IMG/VR virus record: IMGVR_UViG_3300038565_000010
Coordinates: 1-40,104 of that record
Reading direction: 5' to 3' (one strand)
DNA length: 40,104 nt
Source: a virus
Below are positions 7,391-13,946 of this stretch, in pieces. The notes under the pieces are model-generated. The model ran no database searches, was not told the origin of the DNA, and was given only the letters and a program-made list of their open reading frames with translations. Positions within the stretch are counted from its first letter, which is position 1, and every line of letters starts with the position of its first letter. The position numbers were made by a program, and so were the translations under genes.

Positions 7391-9162
7391 CCTTGGTCAC
7401 CTCCATTCACCACGCGCAGCGGTTGGGTAACCGGGCGTGACAAAGCGTCTTCGATAGTGGGGAGGTCGTCCTCCTGGACACCCTCCGGGTAGCGTTGCTG
7501 CAGCCACTGGAAATGCTCCGGCTTCCAGGCATCGCCCATGCGACTGGCCAAACGTTTTGCGGCTTGCACATGCGTCAGCGTCAGGGCCTGAACCTCCGGC
7601 GCGTTCAGCTCCATCTCGGTACCGCGCCGTGGCAGGTAGTCCGGTACCGGGGTCTCTTCGATGGGCTTCATCGGATTGATAGAGCCACCGAAAGGCACCG
7701 TCTTCGCCTTGCGCTTCTGCTCGGCTTCCTGGTCGGTACCGGCTTCCATCGCCAGCCTCTCCACCGCTTTGCGCTCGGTGTCGATGTGGCTGTCTGCCTT
7801 GGCCCGGTATTCCTGGCCGATGACCGGGTCATCGTGGTTGAAGCCGTATTCGTTCTGCTGCAGGGCTTCCACCACCTGCATGACCTCCCGGCCTTCCTCA
7901 TTCAGGAACAGCACCTGGGCGGCATCGTCGCGCCAGGGGTTGCGGGTAATGCGAAGCTTCTCGCCCACGGCAACGCCCGGGATATCGCCCACCGGGAACT
8001 CCTGGCCCTTGAACGACACAGTGAGGAAGCGGCTGACCTTGCGCTCAACCGGCGCACTCACCGCCAGCTCGCGCATGACCTGCGGATCAGGTGCAAGCAG
8101 CAGCTGTTCGGGGGTAATCGTCAGCCACGCGGCATAGCGGGACTTGCCGGTGCGGGTATGCACCTTGTGGCTGTTAAACCAGCGCATCCACGCCCAGGCC
8201 TGCTGGTTGATCTCTTCAAGGCTGGTCGGCGGTGTTTTCAGGGTCTTCAGCCGGTGCTCGAAAGACCGCTCCACCTGGTCGTTCGCCTTTTCCACTTGCC
8301 CCTTGGCCCACGGCTGCCCCGGCAGGTTCACCTGCACATGAATGTTCAGCGCCCGGCACAAGTTCTGGAAAACAGCACCGGTGTTCGCGCTGCCCGGGTC
8401 GACCATCACCATGCGAGGAATGCCGCAGAACGGGTCGCTGATGTGGCGCTTCTGGCTGGCCCCGATGAAGGCTTCCACCAGGTTCTTGCCACTCTCAGCG
8501 CCCAGCACGTAGTGGACGTAAATCACCCCGCTGGCGTGATCCGTAATCACGTAACGCCACACCCGCTCTTTCTCGATCTTGCGAATGTTGGCCGGCTTGT
8601 TCTTGTAGAATTTTTTCTCGTCCATCACCTGCAGGCAGTCACCGGCCCGGGTCGGCATGTAATAGAGCACACACAGTGAGGGGTCGATCTGCCAAACATG
8701 GTTCGGGTGCTCGCTGGCCAAATGCACCCGGGGTGCGGAGCGAGAAAGCTGCTCAGGGTGCAGACCGTAAGCGCGCAGCGCCCGCCCGATCGCGGCCATG
8801 GATAAGGGGCGGAATTCCCCGGTCTCCTCATCGACACGACCGGCCATGATGCGATCATTGCTGCGCAGTACCTCGACGGCTTCCTCGAGCGATGCCAGCT
8901 GCTTGCCATTCTGGCGCCGGCTCTCCATCAGGTAGGCGCTGATCAGCCTGGCCTCGTCCTGAGCCAGGGAACTGTTGCCCGCATCCTTGCGCCGCTTGCG
9001 GGGGGCGGTGTTGCGGACGGCCTGCAGCTGCCGTTGCAGGGTGCCAACGCTGACCCCCATCTCCTCGGCAGCAGCGGCATAGACCGCGCTTTTTCGACCG
9101 TGGCCGGCAGCCTCTGCTTCTGCCGCCACCGCCATCAGTCGGTGCGTCAGTGCAGGATTCAT
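7387..9162 (-). CDS. A: DDE transposase (MuA-like, BcepMu type)
   Basis: 591 aa. It cuts and joins the phage ends for integration and replicative transposition. An N-terminal helix-turn-helix region (about 15-50) and basic linker precede the rve-type catalytic core. The acidic triad is D160 (in VWQIDPS), D255 (in MVMVDPGSAN) and E291 (in GQVEKAND); the last two have the classical 35-residue spacing. The C-terminal beta-barrel and B-interaction regions of the Mu-transposase family follow. The gene overlaps both neighbours by 4 bp. Its leftward direction, pointing away from the repressor and toward the left end, is the BcepMu arrangement rather than that of Mu. Confidence 0.95.
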   Translation of the reverse strand: MNPALTHRLMAVAAEAEAAGHGRKSAVYAAAAEEMGVSVGTLQRQLQAVRNTAPRKRRKDAGNSSLAQDEARLISAYLMESRRQNGKQLASLEEAVEVLRSNDRIMAGRVDEETGEFRPLSMAAIGRALRAYGLHPEQLSRSAPRVHLASEHPNHVWQIDPSLCVLYYMPTRAGDCLQVMDEKKFYKNKPANIRKIEKERVWRYVITDHASGVIYVHYVLGAESGKNLVEAFIGASQKRHISDPFCGIPRMVMVDPGSANTGAVFQNLCRALNIHVQVNLPGQPWAKGQVEKANDQVERSFEHRLKTLKTPPTSLEEINQQAWAWMRWFNSHKVHTRTGKSRYAAWLTITPEQLLLAPDPQVMRELAVSAPVERKVSRFLTVSFKGQEFPVGDIPGVAVGEKLRITRNPWRDDAAQVLFLNEEGREVMQVVEALQQNEYGFNHDDPVIGQEYRAKADSHIDTERKAVERLAMEAGTDQEAEQKRKAKTVPFGGSINPMKPIEETPVPDYLPRRGTEMELNAPEVQALTLTHVQAAKRLASRMGDAWKPEHFQWLQQRYPEGVQEDDLPTIEDALSRPVTQPLRVVNGGDQG

Positions 9163-9968
9163 GCGCTTTGCTCCTCCCAGGGGGCGCCTTCGGCGTCACG
9201 TGGAACACCCAGCTCCTCTCGAAGGTGCAGCAGCGCGCTGTCGATCTGATCCAGTTGGCCTTTCTGCCAGGCATGGATATCCATATTGCTGGCGTTGGCA
9301 AACTCGGCCACGGCTTCCAATGCCGCAGTTAGCTGCACACGAATCTGGCACTGGACGTCGAAACAGCGGGCGTCCGCTTCGGCCTGTATCTGCGCCAGCT
9401 GCTCATCCAGCGGTATGGTTTTCAGTTTCTTGCTCTTGGTGGCCAGCTCATCCAACTTTCTGTTTTTATCAGCGATGACCTGTTCTTTGGCGTCGCTGTC
9501 ATCACGGGCTTTGCGCAGTGCCTTGCGGAGTTCGCGGGTGGACATCGTGTCGATATCGTCCAGCTCCAGCCCCGCCACGGTGCCCCCATCGGCCAGGGCT
9601 TCCAGATCGTCGTCTTCCTCGAGCATCAGCTCATAGAGCTTGGATTTGCCTAGGGACAGTAGCTTGTGGTTTTTGCCCTGGAGCTTGGGAGAGAGGAACT
9701 TGCAGGCCGCGCCCATCATCTTTTGGGCGATGCGTTTATCGATACCCAGCTGGGTTTCCACGATAGTGGTGAATTCGCCATGGCCTTCATGCTCTTTCAG
9801 CACGATCAGCCGTTTACCGGCTTCCAGCATCGCCTCAGCGCTCTGCGCCATGCAGAAACGGGTTTCGTTAACGACCCGCAGGCGGTCATAGGGCTGGCCA
9901 TCAAGGTACTGCTCGCAAATGTCGTGGCTGTGAGCCTGAAATTCGGCGAGTTCGTTTTTCTTGGTCAT
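9159..9968 (-). CDS. DUF3102-type early protein
   Basis: 269 aa. The N-terminal half (SAEAMLEAGKRLIVLKEHEG, then KRIAQKMMGAA) matches the DUF3102 pattern, a helical domain found in phage and plasmid proteins with ParB-like partners. The second half is a charged coiled coil (TRELRKALRKARDDSDAKEQ onwards). It immediately precedes the transposase gene, with a 4-bp overlap. A role in early DNA handling or in assisting transposition is inference only. Confidence 0.75.
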   Translation of the reverse strand: MTKKNELAEFQAHSHDICEQYLDGQPYDRLRVVNETRFCMAQSAEAMLEAGKRLIVLKEHEGHGEFTTIVETQLGIDKRIAQKMMGAACKFLSPKLQGKNHKLLSLGKSKLYELMLEEDDDLEALADGGTVAGLELDDIDTMSTRELRKALRKARDDSDAKEQVIADKNRKLDELATKSKKLKTIPLDEQLAQIQAEADARCFDVQCQIRVQLTAALEAVAEFANASNMDIHAWQKGQLDQIDSALLHLREELGVPRDAEGAPWEEQSA

Positions 9969-9977
9969 GGTGGCTCC

Positions 9978-10280
9978 TTACTGATAGGCCCCCGCAGAGA
10001 CGCGGCGGTTGATTTCGTTGATACGGTCCTGGGCCTTGGCCATCTCCAGGGCGTGTGCCTGGGAAATTTGCAGGGTGGCGATGGAGTGGCGGAAACGGCC
10101 ATCTTCACCACGCTCGGCCAGGCCCTCCTCAATCAGGGCAGCCATCACCCGGGTGATCCCGCTGGGTGAAAGCCCGGTTGCCTGTGCCAGCTGCTGGTTG
10201 CTCAAGCCATTGAGCGTGTGGCCCCGCAGGGCTTTGAAGACGCGAAGACCTTTGTGCAACGCAGACGCTTTCTCGTTCAT
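9978..10280 (-). CDS. Winged helix-turn-helix early regulator
   Basis: 100 aa. The first 65 residues form a clear winged helix like the DNA-binding domain of IclR-type regulators (ALHKGLRVFKALRG, LSNQQLAQATGLSPSGITRV, LAERGEDGRFRHS). No effector domain follows, only a helical tail. It starts with ATG after GAAGGGGATG and overlaps the upstream gene by 4 bp. Probably a DNA-binding accessory protein or early regulator; the target is unknown. Confidence 0.8.
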   Translation of the reverse strand: MNEKASALHKGLRVFKALRGHTLNGLSNQQLAQATGLSPSGITRVMAALIEEGLAERGEDGRFRHSIATLQISQAHALEMAKAQDRINEINRRVSAGAYQ

Positions 10281-10507
10281 TGCGCATCCCCTTCAGGTGC
10301 TGGCTTGCCGTTGCGAATCAGAACCTCATCGCTGAGCTGGATGAAGCCGAGATGATCGACACCGTCCAGATGCTTCCACGCATCGCTATGCAGCGTGTTG
10401 GCCTCGGCGATCTTGCTGCGGCTGATGAACGTCGCCCGGTACTCTTTGCCGTCGGGCCCGGTAACCAGGAGCGGATCTCCTGGACGAAGTTGGCTGGGAA
10501 TAATCAT
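10277..10507 (-). CDS. Hypothetical early phage protein
   Basis: 76 aa, beta-rich (GDPLLVTGPDGKEYRATFIS, FIQLSDEVLIRNG), suggestive of a small SH3-like barrel, with GGAGAG upstream of the ATG. It overlaps its neighbours by 4 bp on each side. No recognised family. Confidence 0.68.
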   Translation of the reverse strand: MIIPSQLRPGDPLLVTGPDGKEYRATFISRSKIAEANTLHSDAWKHLDGVDHLGFIQLSDEVLIRNGKPAPEGDAQ

Positions 10508-10998
10508 GTGTCGCTCTCCATGTCGGTCAGCCCCAGCGGAAGCTCCGGGGTCTGGTGTTGTTCAACATTTCGGTGGTGGTAGGCCAGGCCCTGCATGGCG
10601 GCTTTCAGTTGGGCCAGCGTTTCAACGGCGTCTTGCTTGCCGCTGTAGAAATCGGTGAGGGATTTGATGGCGCCACTCAGTTCGCCCTGCAGCTGCATCA
10701 CATCTTTGGCATCACAGGATTTGCCGCTGGGGATCTCAACTACCAAGCGGCCACCGGTACCGGCCAGAAAGCGGCTGACAAAATCGATGCCGCAGGCGGC
10801 TTCATAGGCGGGGATCAACACTGCCGGCATCCGACCGTTTTCTACCCACTTGTAAATGCTCCAGTGGTTGGCCTGCCCCATCTTGGTGGCAATGCCTTCC
10901 ACGGAGAGGTTGTGCACCTCTCGGGCGTAGTCCATGCACCAGACCATTGCCTGGCGCAGATTGGTCGGTACCCGGTTTTTCCAGCGGCGACGGCTCAT
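10504..10998 (-). CDS. Helix-turn-helix protein, first gene of the main early operon
   Basis: 164 aa. The N-terminal third reads as a helix-turn-helix (VEGIATKMGQANHWSIYKWV) of the kind found in CII-like and Ner-like phage regulators. A central helical segment (DVMQLQGELSGAIKSL) and a C-terminal tail follow. It starts just downstream of two inverted repeats (11013-11022 and 11025-11038), so it may regulate its own transcription. Assignment is to an HTH regulator only; calling it CII or Ner would go too far. Confidence 0.72.
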   Translation of the reverse strand: MSRRRWKNRVPTNLRQAMVWCMDYAREVHNLSVEGIATKMGQANHWSIYKWVENGRMPAVLIPAYEAACGIDFVSRFLAGTGGRLVVEIPSGKSCDAKDVMQLQGELSGAIKSLTDFYSGKQDAVETLAQLKAAMQGLAYHHRNVEQHQTPELPLGLTDMESDT

Positions 10999-11107
10999 TG
11001 GAAAGTCCCCTCAAACGTGTTTCCAAACAAAGTTGTTTTTTGCATCTGGTGAAACGGGGTTGCGCTGTGTGTAAATACGGTCATCATCAACACAACGGAG
11101 AAACGCG
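10999..11107. promoter_or_regulatory. Divergent regulatory region with two inverted repeats
   Basis: 109 bp between divergently oriented genes. Two adjacent inverted repeats lie just upstream of the leftward gene: AAAC-GT-GTTT (11013-11022) and AAACAA-AG-TTGTTT (11025-11038). They look like operator sites for a dimeric regulator. I could not find a convincing sigma-70 pair on either strand, so promoters here may need activation, or the main early operon may be read from the promoter at 11658-11686. Confidence 0.5.
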
Positions 11108-11338
11108 ATGGCTGATGAGCTACTTCGGCTACAGTCACAGGTCACCGCCCTCTCGACAGCGTGGCTTTACCTAGCCGCGTCCGTAGAACTACACGGCGGC
11201 CTGGACCCTGAAGGATTCGAGCGCGCGCTTCTGGCTGCCCGGATACCAGATCCGGCGCAGAGGCCCGAAGCGAAGAGGACCATTGCGGATTTGCTTGATC
11301 AGCTGGCTGAAGCCAGACGGCATCGGTCTGCTCAGTAG
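11108..11338 (+). CDS. Hypothetical protein encoded antisense to the early transcript
   Basis: 76 aa with CGGAGA well placed before the ATG. Sequence is amphipathic helix-rich (ADELLRLQSQVTALSTAWLY, then PEAKRTIADLLDQLAEARR). It runs rightward between two leftward genes, so a leftward early transcript reading past 11374 would be antisense to it. Competing minus-strand frames over the same bases have no ribosome binding site and unnatural composition. Function unknown; reality judged from the ribosome binding site and composition. Confidence 0.55.
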   Translation: MADELLRLQSQVTALSTAWLYLAASVELHGGLDPEGFERALLAARIPDPAQRPEAKRTIADLLDQLAEARRHRSAQ

Positions 11339-11373
11339 GAAATCCGTATTGATCGCGCAGCATCTCAACCCCC

Positions 11374-11601
11374 TTATGCAGCAGCATGCTGGCTGCTGGT
11401 GGACTTCGGTTGAGGCTTAATCTGCAGATCAACAGCGATATCGTGGGCGCGGCCAAAGTTGGCTTTATCAACCCCGTTGAGTACCCGATAAACCGCTCGG
11501 GCGGGGTAACCGTGTTCCTCTGACCACGAGGCAATCGTTTTGCCTTGTGCCTTCAGACCCTGCTTTACCTGGTCTGGAGTGAGTACCTGCTGGGTTGCCA
11601 T
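11374..11601 (-). CDS. BcepMu gp16-type DNA-binding protein
   Basis: 75 aa. Fits the phage-associated BcepMu gp16 family: WSEEHGYPARAVYRVLNGVD and RAHDIAVDLQIKP form a compact helix-turn-helix, followed by a loose tail. TAAGGAG stands 8 nt before the ATG. It is the first gene read from the leftward promoter at 11658-11686 and lies opposite the repressor, the position occupied by ner in Mu. A Ner-like role in shutting off repressor transcription during lytic growth is plausible but inferred from position. Confidence 0.82.
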   Translation of the reverse strand: MATQQVLTPDQVKQGLKAQGKTIASWSEEHGYPARAVYRVLNGVDKANFGRAHDIAVDLQIKPQPKSTSSQHAAA

Positions 11602-11619
11602 TGGGCTGGCTCCTTACGG

Positions 11620-11638
11620 GTGAATTGTTTGTGAATTG
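11620..11638. repeat. Direct repeat GTGAATTG, 11-bp period
   Basis: GTGAATTG occurs at 11620-11627 and 11631-11638, one helical turn apart, within the presumed early leader between the leftward promoter and the gp16-type gene. A tandem binding site for a regulator on one face of the helix is a reasonable guess. Confidence 0.45.
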
Positions 11639-11657
11639 AACGTGTTTTGTATGGGTG

Positions 11658-11686
11658 ATGTTGGTGCAGATATCCGCACCTGTCAA
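11658..11686 (-). promoter_or_regulatory. Leftward early promoter with operator palindrome in its spacer
   Basis: On the minus strand a perfect -35 TTGACA (11686-11681) is followed by a 17-bp spacer and CAACAT (11663-11658) as -10. The spacer is almost exactly an 18-bp near-perfect palindrome (11663-11680, GGTGC-A-GATATC-C-GCACC, one mismatched pair). Extra GGTG/CACC half-sites flank it, including TTGCACC at 11694-11700. A repressor dimer bound here would block RNA polymerase directly. This is the likely early lytic promoter and its primary operator. Confidence 0.7.
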
Positions 11687-11719
11687 CACCTATTTGCACC
11701 TTTTAGTGTGGAAATTTGC

Positions 11720-12100
11720 ATGATAGGTCAACGACTGAAACAGGAGCGCCAACGCCTGAAGCTGACTCAGCCTGAGTTTGCCGAGCTGGCGCTAACCAAG
11801 AAGAGAACGCTGATAGACTGGGAGAAAGGCGTTTCCTCGCCTACGGCTCCCCAGCTGGCAGCAATGGCGAATGCCGGGGTTGATGTCCTGTATGTGATTA
11901 CTGGGCAGAAGGTGGAGGTGCAGAATTTAGCACCTGATGAGGAGCTGCTTCTGGAGTCCTACCGGCAGCTGTCTGCTGGGGAAAGGCGGGAGTTACTATC
12001 CGGCATATTATCCGGGCGAGCGCTCGGTAGAGGCACCGGGATGGAGGTGTCTGGTGATGGAAACCGGGTTGCGGGAAGGGACTACAAAGAGAACAAGTAA
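11720..12100 (+). CDS. Prophage repressor (XRE family)
   Basis: 126 aa. Residues 1-60 are a typical XRE/Cro-CI helix-turn-helix (GQRLKQERQRLKLTQPEFAE, DWEKGVSSPTAPQL). A helical linker (LAPDEELLLESYRQLS) follows, then a C-terminal GDGNRVAGRDY motif. There is no LexA-type protease domain, so induction by RecA-driven self-cleavage is unlikely. The ATG at 11720 is chosen because the domain starts there, although the ribosome binding site is weak. It faces away from the early genes across the operator region. The C-terminal motif recurs at the start of the gene at 12369. Confidence 0.88.
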   Translation: MIGQRLKQERQRLKLTQPEFAELALTKKRTLIDWEKGVSSPTAPQLAAMANAGVDVLYVITGQKVEVQNLAPDEELLLESYRQLSAGERRELLSGILSGRALGRGTGMEVSGDGNRVAGRDYKENK

Positions 12101-12120
12101 TTAATAATGGGACGCAATTA

Positions 12121-12146
12121 CAAAAGCGAAAACGTTTTCGCTTTTG
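12121..12146. terminator. Perfect 26-bp palindrome after the repressor gene
   Basis: A perfect 26-bp inverted repeat (arms CAAAAGCGAAAAC) starts 20 bp after the repressor stop. It ends in four T on both strands, so it may act as a bidirectional terminator, but the stem is AT-rich and has no loop of its own. Perfect symmetry without a spacer also suits a protein-binding site. Both readings remain open. Confidence 0.55.
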
Positions 12147-12294
12147 AGCCTGCCACATGTCGCTGACACGTCTGTCGCTCCTGCTCTGCGCAGTAAGGGC
12201 AGCAGGCAGTGATAGATTGCCAAAGGCGCAGCTGCTGCGATGTCATCTTTGGCCGCCAGAACCTGTAAGCATTTTTCCTCATGGAAGGCGAGAC

Positions 12295-12323
12295 TTGTCA
12301 TACGTGAACGGGTTTCATATGGT
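12295..12323 (+). promoter_or_regulatory. Sigma-70-like promoter for the lysogeny-module gene at 12369
   Basis: TTGTCA (12295-12300), a 17-bp spacer and TATGGT (12318-12323) match the consensus at 5/6 and 4/6. The predicted transcript would start near 12330, 39 nt upstream of the ATG. This suggests that the downstream cassette is expressed independently of the repressor and late promoters, i.e. in the lysogen. Confidence 0.55.
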
Positions 12324-12368
12324 AAAACCGCTTTTGTGATGTGGTTGGCAGTAACGCTAGGGGATGGC

Positions 12369-12923
12369 ATGGAAACGAGCGGTAACGGAAACCGAGTCGC
12401 TGCAGGGGATTACCTGGAATTCAATTTCTCTCAACAGATTGATGTGCAACCACTGGTGCCTGCGCAGCGCCAGCAATTGAACAGTCAAATCAGAGCAGCA
12501 GCCGCTGCGCTTCGGGAAGAACCCCAACTGATCTGGCGGCATGTGCACGCCGCGTTGGGTGTGGAAAGTATCAGCGATATCACCCGTGACCAGTACTCGC
12601 TGGCCCAACAGGCCGTGAGTGAATACCTGGACAAGGGCAAGCAGTACGCTGCCTGCCAAAAGCTTGTTGGTCAGGTGCTGAGATTGGCTGCCGATAAAGG
12701 CATCCAGGAGCCTATGGAGAACTTTTGTCTCGGCGCTTTCGGAATGGATCGCTTGAAGGAGCTTGGCCGGGAAGAGTTGGCCCAGGTATATGCCTTCGTT
12801 GAGCAGTACCCAACGGAAGGGAACTCGCCCCCCAAATTGCAGCATCACCTGCAGTCAAAGTCCGTAAGAGTTGCTGTGCTTTCCAGCTTCGTTGCTGGGT
12901 TGCTATTGGGGCTGCTGATCTAA
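12369..12923 (+). CDS. ORF6C-like protein with C-terminal membrane anchor
   Basis: 184 aa. Three parts are visible: an N-terminal SGNGNRVAAGDY motif nearly identical to the repressor's C-terminal motif; a middle domain (IWRHVHAALGVESISDITRD) resembling the ORF6C domain of phage antirepressor-type proteins; and a C-terminal hydrophobic helix (VRVAVLSSFVAGLLLGLLI) ending at the last residue, typical of a tail-anchored membrane protein. ATG 12369 has AGGGGA 5 nt upstream; earlier in-frame starts do not. It follows its own promoter-like sequence. The ORF6C assignment is by pattern and moderately sure. Possible roles are immunity modulation or superinfection control at the membrane (inference). 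Confidence 0.7.
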   Translation: METSGNGNRVAAGDYLEFNFSQQIDVQPLVPAQRQQLNSQIRAAAAALREEPQLIWRHVHAALGVESISDITRDQYSLAQQAVSEYLDKGKQYAACQKLVGQVLRLAADKGIQEPMENFCLGAFGMDRLKELGREELAQVYAFVEQYPTEGNSPPKLQHHLQSKSVRVAVLSSFVAGLLLGLLI

Positions 12924-12934
12924 AAGGATGAATC

Positions 12935-13243
12935 ATGGCTTTAATAAACTGCCCTGAGTGCTCAGGCACCGTCTCGTCAAACGCCAATGCTTGCCCCCAT
13001 TGCGGTGCGGCAATCAAGAAACGAAACATGGCTTGGCTGTGGATCGTGATTCTTGCAGTCGTGTCCTTTGTCGTTTTTGCAGTAATTCGAGGAAGCGACC
13101 CAGAGGTTCAGGCAAAGCGAGAAGCGAAAGCTGCCTATGATCTTTGTATGGACATGTACAGGGAGTCAGGTGATCCACTGGCGAAACTGGCCTGTGAGAA
13201 GATGGGTAAAGACTTTCGAGACGAATACGGTTCTTACCCATAG
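12935..13243 (+). CDS. Zinc-ribbon membrane protein
   Basis: 102 aa. An N-terminal zinc ribbon (INCPECSGTVSSNANACPHC, two CPxC pairs) is followed directly by one transmembrane helix (MAWLWIVILAVVSFVVFAVI, about 32-51) and a soluble C-terminal part with two further Cys. The gene lies 11 bp after the ORF6C-like gene and is probably cotranscribed. Such zinc-ribbon/single-helix proteins are common bacterial accessory genes. Here it is likely prophage cargo expressed in the lysogen; the role is unknown. Confidence 0.78.
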   Translation: MALINCPECSGTVSSNANACPHCGAAIKKRNMAWLWIVILAVVSFVVFAVIRGSDPEVQAKREAKAAYDLCMDMYRESGDPLAKLACEKMGKDFRDEYGSYP

Positions 13244-13305
13244 GTAGAGATCAAAGGGGTGCCAGCATCCCTCATAACAATCAATAACCCCTGAAGGGAA
13301 TCATC

Positions 13306-13503
13306 ATGAGAAAAGCCTTATTTGCTTGCCTGTTTGCTCTGTCCGCCACCGCTTGCACCACTGCTGGCCCCTATGTAACCAACATATCCAGCGACGGTAG
13401 TGATGGCCTGAATATCGAGAAATGCGGTGTGAAGCTGAATGCCTTTATGGGCACGGTTTCAACCACGGATTGCACCAGCCAGCATATTCAGCTTCGACGT
13501 TAA
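13306..13503 (+). CDS. Small prophage lipoprotein
   Basis: 65 aa. Begins MRKALFACLFALSATAC: a positively charged start, hydrophobic core and a lipobox-like SATAC with the modified Cys at residue 17. The mature part is about 48 residues with two Cys that may pair. GAAGGGA lies upstream of the ATG. Located in the lysogeny cassette just before the first late box, it is a candidate for altering the cell surface of the lysogen (inference). Confidence 0.78.
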   Translation: MRKALFACLFALSATACTTAGPYVTNISSDGSDGLNIEKCGVKLNAFMGTVSTTDCTSQHIQLRR

Positions 13504-13513
13504 CGGCATGTAA

Positions 13514-13561
13514 GGCTCGACTGCTGGGAGCAATAGCTCCTTTGCCAACTGAGCCGTTTTT
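13514..13561 (+). terminator. Terminator of the lysogeny cassette
   Basis: Outer stem GGCTC/GAGCC (13514-13518 with 13551-13555) encloses an inner hairpin GGAGC-AATA-GCTCC (13527-13540) and is followed by G and five T (13557-13561). The T-tract is at the same time the start of the first late box. Confidence 0.6.
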
Positions 13562-13609
13562 GCCCGCGTTCAAAAGACGTTTTCCGCTGCGCCCCCGATT
13601 ATGGGGGCG
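13557..13609 (+). promoter_or_regulatory. Late promoter box 1 (lysis genes)
   Basis: Dyad TTTTGCCCGCGTTCAAAA (13558-13575), identical in three of four copies in the window. The dyad has arms TTTTG/CAAAA around CGCG. The -10-like GATTAT (13597-13602) begins 21 bp after the box and forms the exact loop of a 7-bp hairpin (CGCCCCC/GGGGGCG). No -35 is seen. Position corresponds to Mu Plys. The predicted start is about 36 nt before the holin gene. Confidence 0.72.
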
Positions 13610-13644
13610 TAGTCGTTTTGATTCATATAAAACCGGAGAACGTC

Positions 13645-13944
13645 ATGCCCCGCCTGATCGGATGGTTCTGCATCACCCTCGGCCTGCTCTGCGCTCTGGC
13701 GCTGCTTAACCCCCAGCAGCTGCCTGTTGTGCTCTACAAACTCTCCCTGGTCAGCCTCGGCGCTGTGTTGGGGTACTGGATTGATCGGTCGTTGTTTCCT
13801 TACGCCCGCCCGCATTGTTTCCTCTTTCCGCGTGAGCCGAATAGCTGTGGGCCCGAACATATCAATACCGCGATCAGCCTGCTGATGATCAGACGGGCTG
13901 TGGTGATCTTCGCCGTGATCCTTGGCCTGACACTGGGGCTATAG
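13645..13944 (+). CDS. Putative holin
   Basis: 99 aa with at least two hydrophobic helices near the N-terminus (LIGWFCITLGLLCALALLNP and VVLYKLSLVSLGAVLGYWI) and a third at the C-terminus (AVVIFAVILGLTLGL). The IDRSLFPYARPH segment is characteristic of a putative phage holin family found in transposable phages of proteobacteria. Holins form inner-membrane holes that time lysis and release the lytic enzyme. ATG 13645 has GGAGA upstream. First gene after late box 1 and 3 bp before the transglycosylase gene. Confidence 0.8.
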   Translation: MPRLIGWFCITLGLLCALALLNPQQLPVVLYKLSLVSLGAVLGYWIDRSLFPYARPHCFLFPREPNSCGPEHINTAISLLMIRRAVVIFAVILGLTLGL

Positions 13945-13946
13945 CG

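Noticed and set aside
7495-8679. Plus-strand frame opposite the transposase
   Set aside because: Shadow of the transposase gene; composition rich in His/Leu/Arg typical of reverse-complement reading.
11142-11534. Minus-strand frame overlapping both the 11108 gene and the gp16-type gene
   Set aside because: No ribosome binding site, and it overlaps the well-supported gp16-type gene in another frame on the same strand.
12101-12370. Minus-strand 89-codon frame between the repressor and the ORF6C-like gene
   Set aside because: No ribosome binding site at any ATG, passes through the 26-bp palindrome, and would lie against the promoter at 12295.
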